From positions 372,001-436,000 of the forward strand of contig CAYOJK010000001.1 in assembly GCA_964404285.1 (NCBI GenBank): a stretch of DNA of 64,000 bases. Reading direction: 5' to 3'. Source of the stretch: JBASEY01 sp964404285. GTDB taxonomy: Bacteria > CSSED10-310. The position numbers were made by a program, and so were the translations under genes. The number at the start of each line of letters is the position of its first letter. Position 1 is the first letter of the stretch. The notes below the pieces were generated by a model. That model ran no database searches, was not told where the DNA came from, and worked only from the letters and a program-made list of their open reading frames with translations. Positions 8,054 to 16,670 of this stretch are shown here, piece after piece.

Positions 8054-9391
8054 TCAGATCACTATCAAGCGAGTCCATGTCACACTAGAGCCCCCTCTTT
8101 CAAACCAATCTATTCCCTCTGATACCATATCCAGTTTAAGCCAATACATACCACAACTTTTCAAAGGGGGAAGCTGAAGATCTATTTCTACTCTCTCATT
8201 TTGATGAAGCGGCGCTGGTAAAAATGCTCTAGCATAATCTCTGTTCAACATAAGCCGTTTTCTGTCGTGGAGCTGGGCCCCTAGTCGAACGAGTCTTCTT
8301 CCTGTAGATGTCCTGTCCATCCAAGAAACAAGCGCTGTATTTCTTACTAATACCCGAATACTCACTTCTTTATTTCGACGCATCACTATTGGCAAATGAC
8401 GTTGTAACCGTATATCTGCACGATACAAATTTGATTCAACTGCGTTGCTTAAATGGCTTGTATCCCAGATTTCATGGTAAATCTCATGCCAGTATTTTGT
8501 CCCAGGTTGATACCGATCAGATATAGCATCTTCGGGATGGTTCGTTATCTCCCATGTCAACCTGTCAACACCAATCGATTGAGCTAACTCACGCGCTTTT
8601 TGCATCTGGGAATCCAAGTCATTCCATGAAAATAGAATATATCTCCAGTTAATAAAGGGAATTTCTCTTCCCCCTTCATTACGCAGTTTTACAAAAAGCT
8701 CCATTAACTTTTTAACCTTTTCGAAATCACCACCAATACGGTATTTTTGATACGTTTCTTGATCTGCTCCATCAACAGAAAAAGTTATTTCATCAATTCC
8801 GGCTTTTACGAGACGGGAAATTTTCTCTTCATCTAACATCAAACCATTTGTACTAATATAAACATAGGGTTGCGGGTATTCAGACTTAAAATATTCCAAC
8901 ATATCAACGGCCTTCGGGTGAACAAAAGATTCACCGTAATTAAAAAAATCCATTCGACTAAGATTTGCCCCTGTTTCATCAACAATTCTTTTGTATAAAT
9001 CAAAATCCATCATCGGAGATTTGCGTGTGTTCACGATTCCTGATGCCTTGTTGCAAACTGATTTATAACAGTCAAGGTTGCATAAAACCGTCGGTTCTAT
9101 AAATAATCTGGAAATTGTTTCAGGGCGAACAGGACGAACAGGAAGATTTTCATTGTCATTCAATCTACACTTTAATCCACACGGTTCACAAAAAGCTGAA
9201 TATCCTCGATTTAACCTCTCTCTAATCTCGCAAGCTTTTGTTGAATGCCATATTTCAGATAGCGTTTGATGGTTGGCATCTCCAAGAGGACGCAAACCGT
9301 ATGGATCAGCACAACCACACACCACTTTTCCATCGCACAGAACCACTAAGGTAGAAAAAATCCAATCACATGTGAATCGTTCCATTACCAT
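8054..9391 (-). CDS. Radical SAM protein with N-terminal SPASM-like domain and C-terminal beta sandwich
   Basis: A 445-residue protein with three parts. Residues 5-76 resemble a SPASM domain, with Cys at 8, 19, 25, 27, 54, 68, 71 and 75, a CDGKVVCGC core and the LSEIWHS motif. Residues 95-300 are a radical SAM barrel with cluster cysteines C104, C108 and C113; their spacing is CX3CX4C, not the usual CX3CX2C. Residues 330-445 form an immunoglobulin-like sandwich like those at the end of Wzt and some glycan-modifying proteins (LGAQLHDRKR, then VSEGIDWFERGGSS). SPASM normally lies after the barrel, so the order is reversed. The start overlaps the stop of the upstream lipoprotein gene. The substrate is unknown; a peptide or a surface glycan is plausible. 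Confidence 0.75.
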   Translation of the reverse strand: MVMERFTCDWIFSTLVVLCDGKVVCGCADPYGLRPLGDANHQTLSEIWHSTKACEIRERLNRGYSAFCEPCGLKCRLNDNENLPVRPVRPETISRLFIEPTVLCNLDCYKSVCNKASGIVNTRKSPMMDFDLYKRIVDETGANLSRMDFFNYGESFVHPKAVDMLEYFKSEYPQPYVYISTNGLMLDEEKISRLVKAGIDEITFSVDGADQETYQKYRIGGDFEKVKKLMELFVKLRNEGGREIPFINWRYILFSWNDLDSQMQKARELAQSIGVDRLTWEITNHPEDAISDRYQPGTKYWHEIYHEIWDTSHLSNAVESNLYRADIRLQRHLPIVMRRNKEVSIRVLVRNTALVSWMDRTSTGRRLVRLGAQLHDRKRLMLNRDYARAFLPAPLHQNERVEIDLQLPPLKSCGMYWLKLDMVSEGIDWFERGGSSVTWTRLIVI

Positions 9392-11388
9392 TCAACCCGA
9401 AGTAATTGATGCCAGTCTGCTACCAAAACCTGGTTGTTATTGGGCAGGAATGTCACGCTGTATGACTTTCCAGGCGTATCCAGTTCCCCTGTCAAAACCG
9501 GCTTAAGCGGCTGGGAGATATCAAACCATTTAACTCCATATATATAATTAGAAACAATTAGAAGGTTATTATGTATTTTTAGGTTTTTACATATACCTAA
9601 TCTGTAGTGTCCTAAAGGCTGAGGTTTTGCAGGATCTTCTAAATCAAAGACTATCAAGCCGAAATTAAAATCTGCAATATAAAGAGCTCGATCAGTCAGG
9701 GCAACGGCTTCCGGGGCTTGAGCGGAACGATCGATTTCAATTGTACGCGGATTTGACAGATCACTGATATCCACTGTCAACAAACCTTCTGTAACACTGC
9801 AAACATAAGCATAATCGGATGTTACAGCAACATTTATCGCCCAACCATTCGTTGAAATATTCGACTGAATAACAGGCTTCGATATGTCATGTATATCTAC
9901 AATTTGAACACCTTCGAACCAGTCTGAAACATAAGCATGATCTCCTTTCAGGCAAACACTTACGGCCCGGCCGGGGGTATTGACCTTCGAAATCTTTCGA
10001 AGAATCCGATCGTTGCTTATCTCCAAAAATAAAACCCCTTCATAGTCTGCAATAGCCACTATCGAACCATGAACGTCAGCTGCAACAGGATAATCCGTAT
10101 CCCTCCATTGTGATACGATATTGAGTTCATGATCTATTTCCGCTTCAACCAATGAAACTCCTTGACCCGTATTCGTTACAAGAAAGTGTGTTGAATCTAG
10201 CGGAATCACATCGGTAACCAAGCCGTTCTGTTCAAATGCAGCGATTTCTTGCGATTGATCTGAGCTAAGCTCCAGAAGACGAATACCATATTCGCTTTCC
10301 GTAACAATCAAATAATTATCACGTAACAGCCCCACTCCCCGAACATCCAGTCTTGCTGGAATTTGCTGGATAACCCAAGGTTTATTCGGTAATTCAATAT
10401 TGACCATATATATGCCTTTTTGATTGGCCAAAGCAATCTGTCCACCGCTAACAAAACATGCGTGCCGTGTCTCGCCCGGCAAATTTAAATTGCTGAGGAA
10501 GCGGGGAACTTTATCCCCTTGATCTTCAAGAATTAAAAGACCTTTATCCTGATCGAGTATGTAATGAATACCCTCACGAAATGCACACCATACTATTTTT
10601 TCACAACCAGTGTATGTCCAGCGATAATCTGCAGAACCCTGATGAATATCATAACCTTGATATCCAGCTCCCTTTGTTCCTATAAACAATCGGTTATCAT
10701 GAGATGTTGCGAAAAATACTCTTTCTCCAGCATCTATATGGATACGCCGGTTGATTTCAGTGCCATTTATATTTACCGAAAGAATATCAACGCCCTGTCG
10801 GTGTCGACAGACAACCACTCTGCCATCTTGTAGGGTATGAAAAGATCGAGCATGCTCCAAATCTGTCCACTTTTCTAGAATTTCTCCCGTATCCATATCC
10901 CAAACTGAAACCCCTGCGTATCCATCTGCAACCCAAATCGACGAACCAACTTTTTCTATGGACCAAGCATCACCTAGCGTATCGATCTGTAAACCGGGAA
11001 AAAGGGTTAGCTGTTCAGAACCATCATATTCAAAAAAATCTACGCCCCGTAATGAGGCCACTGCAAACTTGTTTTTCTCAAGAACAAGAGGGAAAGAATA
11101 TCGACCACCTTTCAAAGCGTTGTTAGTAATGACAGGTATGTTTTCGATACGCCGATCAGTAATTTCTTTCAGGGAAGAAGAAAGCTCAGGTGCGATTAAA
11201 AGACCATGTGAAACTTGTGTTTTAGCGCCATCTGTATGTGACAGATTTGGCTGATTGATAAGAATAGCATGCTGTTTAATGGTCACGTCAGTCTGCTCTT
11301 GAATAGCCGGCACATCTGTGCAAGCCGAAAAAAACAAATAGGCCAATACTGTCATTACCTTCAATATTTGTAATAATTGGTGATTCAT
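9385..11388 (-). CDS. LVIVD-repeat beta-propeller lipoprotein
   Basis: A 667-residue secreted lipoprotein. The signal peptide ends in a lipobox with lipid-bearing Cys at residue 23 (FFSAC). The rest is made of repeated beta-propeller blades. The C-terminal third shows clear LVIVD repeats, each with an [LIV]-x-VDIxDxSxP turn (VQIVDIHDISKP, LLTVDISDLSNP, LIVFDLEDPAKP, VKWFDISQPLKP). These proteins are surface or periplasmic and usually bind partners; they have no catalytic motif. A GGAGG site precedes the ATG. Its stop overlaps the radical SAM start (TAATG), so the cell makes both together. Confidence 0.82.
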   Translation of the reverse strand: MNHQLLQILKVMTVLAYLFFSACTDVPAIQEQTDVTIKQHAILINQPNLSHTDGAKTQVSHGLLIAPELSSSLKEITDRRIENIPVITNNALKGGRYSFPLVLEKNKFAVASLRGVDFFEYDGSEQLTLFPGLQIDTLGDAWSIEKVGSSIWVADGYAGVSVWDMDTGEILEKWTDLEHARSFHTLQDGRVVVCRHRQGVDILSVNINGTEINRRIHIDAGERVFFATSHDNRLFIGTKGAGYQGYDIHQGSADYRWTYTGCEKIVWCAFREGIHYILDQDKGLLILEDQGDKVPRFLSNLNLPGETRHACFVSGGQIALANQKGIYMVNIELPNKPWVIQQIPARLDVRGVGLLRDNYLIVTESEYGIRLLELSSDQSQEIAAFEQNGLVTDVIPLDSTHFLVTNTGQGVSLVEAEIDHELNIVSQWRDTDYPVAADVHGSIVAIADYEGVLFLEISNDRILRKISKVNTPGRAVSVCLKGDHAYVSDWFEGVQIVDIHDISKPVIQSNISTNGWAINVAVTSDYAYVCSVTEGLLTVDISDLSNPRTIEIDRSAQAPEAVALTDRALYIADFNFGLIVFDLEDPAKPQPLGHYRLGICKNLKIHNNLLIVSNYIYGVKWFDISQPLKPVLTGELDTPGKSYSVTFLPNNNQVLVADWHQLLRVEW

Positions 11389-11576
11389 GACTGCTTGCCT
11401 CCTTCCAGACCAAGCGATGTCATGTTAACGTTTTACATTTTATTTTGCGAGAAAGTGTCAAAACAAAGAATTTTTTTAATGTCTGTCACAATCGTATTCA
11501 TGGTTCATTAATATAAAAGATAACGAGCTTGCAATTCAGTGTTTTAAATGCTTATTCTCCTTAGCTGGGAGATTGG

Positions 11577-12185
11577 ATGAGCACTTTTTATTCATTACTC
11601 GATCAATATGGTTTATGGGCCTTAGCTCTGGGTTCTTTTTTCCAGAGTTATGTTTTTGTCGTTCTGGCAGGATTCCTTGCTGCGGGTGACGTTCTGAATA
11701 TAACGGACGTTATTGTGGTCGCAGCTGTGAGTTCTTGGGTTGGGCACTGGTTTTTTTATTTTTTAGGTTTTGGGCTCAGTAAACGGCGCTCCCTTATTTC
11801 ACAGTCACGTATAAAAACGATGCTAACAACTATGGAAAGAGCAATCACTGGTCACCCTTGGAAATCAATTTTTATCATGCAGTATGGATATGGGATTCGC
11901 CTTGTTTCAGCGATTGCTTTCGGTTTTTTTAAAATCAATTGGAAGTGGTTTGCCATGGCTCAATTATTGAACTGTTCGTTATGGGCAGTTCTTTTATCTT
12001 TTATCGGTTTTTTTGCAAGTATGGGGATCTTTGCCTTGCCTTCCCCTGCCAGAATTCCAGGCATAATCACATTTATTTCATTGGTATTACTTGTTTTTTT
12101 TTTTCGTAAAAGTCGCCGGAATATTCCTTCTTTACCAATTCCTTCTGATCAGTTACATCAGAAAGAGCTGAGTGATGTTGAATAA
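11577..12185 (+). CDS. DedA/VTT family membrane protein
   Basis: A 202-residue inner-membrane protein of the DedA (VTT, SNARE-associated) family. It has the two re-entrant and several membrane-spanning helices, the family region with R93-like basic residues around KSIFIMQYGYGIR, and the GFF-N-W-K-F-M/A helix. DedA proteins flip phospholipids or undecaprenyl phosphate across the membrane. The G-R-F/Y motif in the middle is present in a variant form. A GGAG ribosome site precedes the ATG. It diverges from the propeller lipoprotein and converges on the phosphatase gene with a 26-base gap. Confidence 0.85.
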   Translation: MSTFYSLLDQYGLWALALGSFFQSYVFVVLAGFLAAGDVLNITDVIVVAAVSSWVGHWFFYFLGFGLSKRRSLISQSRIKTMLTTMERAITGHPWKSIFIMQYGYGIRLVSAIAFGFFKINWKWFAMAQLLNCSLWAVLLSFIGFFASMGIFALPSPARIPGIITFISLVLLVFFFRKSRRNIPSLPIPSDQLHQKELSDVE

Positions 12186-12211
12186 TCGCGTTTATCGGAA
12201 AGCTTTAGTTT

Positions 12212-13966
12212 TTACCGTCGAATAACTATGATTAAAGTCTGGTCATCTGAAGCTGGTTCGTCTTGTGCAAATAATGCCAGCTTACGAAAAATATTTTGAA
12301 CAACTATTGCCGCTGATTTATTTCTATTCACCGTGACAGATTCACGCAATAGTTCTTCAAAACGAACAATCCCAAACCGCTCACCATGGTTATTACGTTG
12401 ATCTATTATGCCGTCAGTGAGCAAGCAAAGACAGTCTCCTTTTTGTAAAGTCAACGTGTGAGTCTCAAATTCGATACCGGCAAACAATCCTAGGATCATT
12501 CCGCCTTGGGCCAGATGTGTCAGAGTTCCATCCGCACGTATAAGAATGATTGGCTCATGGCCAGCCGACAGGGTGGTAATTTCCTTTGTTTTCGAATTCC
12601 ATGTTAAAAAAGTAGCCGTGACAAATTTATTATCAGGAGTTGTTTTGACCAGGAGAGAATTGATTCTGGATGCCAGTTCGTCAAGTTCGTCGACAAACTC
12701 CGTAAAAGCGTGCAAGGCGCCATGAACAGTTGATACCATCATTGCAGCTGGAACACCTTTGCCGGATACATCAGCAATTATTATGGCAGGCTTTCCATCT
12801 GCCATTTCAAAAAAATCAAAAAAATCTCCTCCAACAACTTGGCAAGGCAACGTCATGGCTGAAATATCCAAATCAGGGTTCTCGGGAAAAGCTTCCGGCA
12901 GAATCGATTCTTGCACTTCTGCAGCTACCCTGATTTCCTGGTCCATTCTTTCCTTAGCAACGGCTTCTACATATAGCCGAGCATTTTCCAGGGCTACGGC
13001 TGCCTGGCTTGCAAAAGTGTTCAGAAGCTGAAAATCGGATTCTGAAAAATCCATAAAGCCTCCCAAGGGACTCTCTTTACCCGCAACACTCAACACCCCA
13101 ATGGTTGTATTTCGAATTGTCATGCCCGCTAACAAACTCTCAACCGAATTTGAATTAAATCGAAATTTCTTGGGATTTGTTTTGCTCAAATCCACCATAA
13201 TGTCAGGTATTGAATCAAGACCATTGAAACCAAATGCCCCTGCTAAATAGTATGAATGGTCATTCATCAGCCATACTGCGCCATACCTGGCATCAAGAAT
13301 TCTTGTAGATCGGGAAAGAATTTCATCCAGCAACTCATCTGGGTTTTTCAGCCTGGTAACAGCAAGCGCCACCTCATACAATTGCTCCATTTCCAAAATT
13401 TTTCGTTTAAGCTCGTAATTCGCCTGTTGAAGCTGTTCCAAGCTTTTTTGGCCATGAAAATACAAACTGATGTGCTGGGTTAAAAGGCTAAGTATCTCCA
13501 AATCAATTTTACTGTACGAGTGATCTGCAAGTCGATGACCCAAACAAACCATTCCTAACAGATCGCCCTTTACGGCCAGAGGTATCATCACCTGAATATC
13601 ATTTGCCTTCCAAAAATCTATCAGCTTTTTAAATTTTTTAGAAAGCTCTTCTGGGAGTTTATCTGTCTTATGAGGTATGGGATTTTGAGCTAAATATTGA
13701 ATTTGTTCATCCGAAATTTTCATCTCAGACAAATCACAATCCAGATTCTGCGTTTTTTCTTTGAGTTTTAAAACACCTCGTCTAGAGACAAATGTAAAAA
13801 TCGCTCCTTCCGAAATCCCAATTGATTTTAAAAGTGTTCGTAAAAGATAACGAGCAGCCTTGTCAAACGACTCACCTCCCGTCAAGGTTCGTCCCATATC
13901 TTCCAGCGTTTTCAGCAAAAACAACAATCGATCATGTTGTAATTCCTTTGGTCCCAAAGGATTCAT
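12212..13966 (-). CDS. PP2C (SpoIIE/RsbU-type) phosphatase with two GAF domains
   Basis: A 584-residue cytosolic signalling phosphatase. Two GAF-like sensor domains lie at about 15-175 and 195-340. A PP2C-type catalytic domain follows from about 350, with the metal-binding aspartates in VVGGDFFDFF, IIADVSGKGVPAAM, LTDGIIDQ and ASDDQTLIIV. Family members dephosphorylate anti-sigma-factor antagonists in partner-switching systems. No STAS antagonist or anti-sigma kinase gene lies in this window, so the target is elsewhere. The gene stands alone, with a 500-base gap upstream. Confidence 0.9.
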   Translation of the reverse strand: MNPLGPKELQHDRLLFLLKTLEDMGRTLTGGESFDKAARYLLRTLLKSIGISEGAIFTFVSRRGVLKLKEKTQNLDCDLSEMKISDEQIQYLAQNPIPHKTDKLPEELSKKFKKLIDFWKANDIQVMIPLAVKGDLLGMVCLGHRLADHSYSKIDLEILSLLTQHISLYFHGQKSLEQLQQANYELKRKILEMEQLYEVALAVTRLKNPDELLDEILSRSTRILDARYGAVWLMNDHSYYLAGAFGFNGLDSIPDIMVDLSKTNPKKFRFNSNSVESLLAGMTIRNTTIGVLSVAGKESPLGGFMDFSESDFQLLNTFASQAAVALENARLYVEAVAKERMDQEIRVAAEVQESILPEAFPENPDLDISAMTLPCQVVGGDFFDFFEMADGKPAIIIADVSGKGVPAAMMVSTVHGALHAFTEFVDELDELASRINSLLVKTTPDNKFVTATFLTWNSKTKEITTLSAGHEPIILIRADGTLTHLAQGGMILGLFAGIEFETHTLTLQKGDCLCLLTDGIIDQRNNHGERFGIVRFEELLRESVTVNRNKSAAIVVQNIFRKLALFAQDEPASDDQTLIIVIRR

Positions 13967-14466
13967 GATTGCACCTCAACCAATTATTCCTCAATAAACA
14001 GACAAGATTCAAAAACCTTGTGAACTCATTCAACTAAAAAACTCTGCTCTGAATGGTTAACCAAACTATAATAAATATCATAGCCCGCAATTAAGACAAG
14101 GTTCACTTTTCTGTGATGATCATAAATATTTCGCGTCTTCTTCCTCTTTTAATTTTTTGCAACCTGAGTCATCTCTGTAATGCCATTTATGAAAGCCAAA
14201 TTCCATTTTAGCGAAACAGAACAGGATGGTAGCACATAAGAGCTATTAATAAAAGCGTGATTTTTCAAAAATATATTATATTTCAAAATGTTAAACTGTT
14301 TAAAATGGGTATATAGTCGGGGCAAACCAGGGACTCACACACGAATGTCGAACGAATAAGCTAATTCACTTTGGGTTGATCATCTGTTGTTTTTGCGCCA
14401 AAATAATGATGCCATGATCCATTTTTTGAGAACATATAATAAACAATTCTATGGCTTAATAGATTT
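13967..14466. other. Intergenic region of 500 bases
   Basis: An AT-rich divergent gap between the phosphatase gene (minus) and a membrane glycosyltransferase gene (plus). A TATAAT at 14435-14440 could be a -10 box for the plus-strand gene, but no matching -35 is present. For the minus-strand gene, TTGTCT on the minus strand near 14097-14102 has only a poor -10 partner. I see no RNA gene, repeat or coding sequence. Confidence 0.5.
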
Positions 14467-16371
14467 ATGACCTATTTACAATGGTTTTCATACCCTTATT
14501 CACACTGGCTCAAACCATGGATATCTGAAGTCATTCCTTATCTGATAGGCATCAGCATAGCTCTCATTTTCCTGGATTGGTATCAACCTGCAAAAAACCG
14601 CACAAAAGGCCGTTTATCCATGATCCTCATGGTGGCAAATGCACTTCTCATTCAAAACCAATTGCTACCCGACAAGCACTGGGCAAATATACCCTTGATT
14701 CTTATAGCCTGTATTCTGCTTTTTGCCTATGGAGTTTTATTCAGGAAAGAATTGAAAAATGAGTGGACGACATCAACCTCAGAAACCCATATGTTATCAG
14801 GGTTTCTTGTCATTATTGTGATCACCTTGATTAAAATGATCGAGCTCGAGAGCTGGCCACCATTTCTTAATGAGTATGCTGGAAATACTGGCATCTGGGG
14901 CATGGCTGCAGTCGAAGGTAGATGGCCGCACCACCTTTTTATGGGCAAAGGTTTTGATTTGCGAGGGGGTGGTGAGTCACCACTCATGCTTCCCATTTTA
15001 TGGTCTGTTATGAAACTGTTTGGTGTTTCTGTATGGTCTGTCAGGTTTTCTGAAGTTGTTGGCTCCACCTTTCTTTTAGTGGTTTTCTGGATCTGGGTCA
15101 GAAAAACCGTACCCGATCGATGGTCTATCATAGCGCTTGTAGTTTTTGGTCTTTCTCCATGGCATCTAGCCCAATCACGCATGGGCACTTTTTTCAGCAT
15201 AAGTGTTGCTATCTCTTTAGGCCTCCTTTGGCTGGCAGATTCAATTTGGAAAAGTGGCCAACCTCAAATCATTAAATGGATCGGCTTCGGCTTTTTTGCT
15301 GGTTGTATAGGATGGTCCTATACACCTCTTAAAGTACTCTATCTTTTTGTCGGGTTTACCACTTTTTGTTTACCTGTTTTAAGGAGAAACAAATCAAAAA
15401 ATTGGTGGGTTGGTCCGATTTGCGCTCTGATCATTTTCACCATCCTTCTAACACTGCAACTCAATTTAATCCAACGTCCTATAAATATGTTTAGATCGCA
15501 ATTCGGTACCCTGGCAACAGATACCCCTGTCTGGAAAAAAACGATTGAAGACCAGGTGCAACCCGAAATTCAACCGGCCGATGTGATCCTGAAAAATATT
15601 TCTCGGAATTGCGTTGAATGGCTCCGCGAAACTTTTACTGAACAAACAATTTTTCGCTTCTATTCTGCTGCTTTTATATTGAGCTTTATTATTGCTCTTC
15701 TTTGCCTTGTTTTACGTTGGAATCCCGTTCTAGCCGTCTATTACTTTTGCGGAACTCTACCACCACTTCTGATTTTTCCACTACATCGAAGGTCACTTAT
15801 CATTTGGCCGCTCATCTATCTGGTCGCGATTATAATTTTTCGGGAAATAAGCTTAACCGGCGTCAAACTTTTTAGCCAATCCCGCTTTCGCCTGGTTATC
15901 CCAACCCTTGTTATGGGGTGTCTAATCAGTATTGTCTTACATGGATTCAATCTATGGATTTCCACCTGGTCAATTGTCAAAGATCACTCATATTTTGGAC
16001 CGGCTAAACGTCTTGAAGCTATTCATTTTGCTGATAAGATCATGAATGAACAACATGTTGTTTTCATCAATCCCTGGGTTCATGCAGATGTCATCACAAT
16101 AACCTTATATAACCGAAATAAAGAATTGGGCAGCCACGCCTATAATTTTGCTCAAGTATCAGAACACACACCTAATTTAAACAATCTTGTCAATCGAAAC
16201 CAAACAACATCATTGATTTTTTTCGATCTTGCCAACCAATCGTGGTTGAAAAAAAAGCTTTTCCAAGAGATTCCTGGAGGAGTTTTACAGGAATATTATA
16301 ATTCGGAAGGCCATAAAGAACTTTTATACAGTGTCTATACGGTTCCCAGCTTAAGTGACGGCTATTTTTAA
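14467..16371 (+). CDS. GT-C fold membrane glycosyltransferase (GT39/ArnT-like)
   Basis: A 634-residue polytopic membrane protein with about twelve helices. The first large outward loop carries FLNEYAGNTGIWGMA, in the place where GT39/ArnT enzymes have their catalytic acidic pair, and is followed by the MLPILWSVMKLFGVSVWSVR region common in that group. Such enzymes move sugars from polyprenyl-phosphate donors to lipids, glycans or proteins outside the membrane. The C-terminal 120 residues form a soluble domain. The N-terminal ATG has no clear ribosome site, so the exact start is uncertain. The acceptor is unknown. Confidence 0.72.
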   Translation: MTYLQWFSYPYSHWLKPWISEVIPYLIGISIALIFLDWYQPAKNRTKGRLSMILMVANALLIQNQLLPDKHWANIPLILIACILLFAYGVLFRKELKNEWTTSTSETHMLSGFLVIIVITLIKMIELESWPPFLNEYAGNTGIWGMAAVEGRWPHHLFMGKGFDLRGGGESPLMLPILWSVMKLFGVSVWSVRFSEVVGSTFLLVVFWIWVRKTVPDRWSIIALVVFGLSPWHLAQSRMGTFFSISVAISLGLLWLADSIWKSGQPQIIKWIGFGFFAGCIGWSYTPLKVLYLFVGFTTFCLPVLRRNKSKNWWVGPICALIIFTILLTLQLNLIQRPINMFRSQFGTLATDTPVWKKTIEDQVQPEIQPADVILKNISRNCVEWLRETFTEQTIFRFYSAAFILSFIIALLCLVLRWNPVLAVYYFCGTLPPLLIFPLHRRSLIIWPLIYLVAIIIFREISLTGVKLFSQSRFRLVIPTLVMGCLISIVLHGFNLWISTWSIVKDHSYFGPAKRLEAIHFADKIMNEQHVVFINPWVHADVITITLYNRNKELGSHAYNFAQVSEHTPNLNNLVNRNQTTSLIFFDLANQSWLKKKLFQEIPGGVLQEYYNSEGHKELLYSVYTVPSLSDGYF

Positions 16372-16670
16372 TCTAGGCACTCTTTTTTGCATTAAAATGT
16401 CCGATCTTCGTTCTTTTTTCATATTGACCTCGCAAAGACATGTAAAATATTTATCCTTTTATTTCAATCAATTATATAAAAACGTCCACCTGTAGAAAAA
16501 AATACCACTCGAATATAATAAAATATACTTGCCAAAAAGAATTTTTTTCTTTTTAATTAGATAGGGTTCCAGAAAGAGGGGGTTGGAACATTTTTGCCAA
16601 ACCGTTGCTGCCAGGTAGCGAGCAAGCAAAGACAGTGGGGTGCTGTTTTTACCAAATTTTAATACCCAAA
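16372..16670. other. Convergent gap with clustered hairpins
   Basis: The first 180 bases are AT-rich and without visible features. The last part holds three small inverted repeats: GTTCCA/TGGAAC at 16566-16589, TTGCTGC/GC-AGCAA at 16605-16625 with one bulged base, and ACAG/CTGT at 16632-16646 followed by five T. The last could end transcription of the glycosyltransferase gene, but the stem is weak. A small RNA cannot be excluded. Confidence 0.35.

Noticed and set aside
9051..9082. Possible frameshift at the radical SAM cysteine motif
   Set aside because: The frame stays open on both sides and family-like sequence continues in the same frame.
12419..16637. A shared 17-base word, GAGCAAGCAAAGACAGT, near 12419 and 16620
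   Set aside because: One copy is inside the coding sequence of the phosphatase and flanks do not match; a single shared word of this length can arise by chance in 64 kb.
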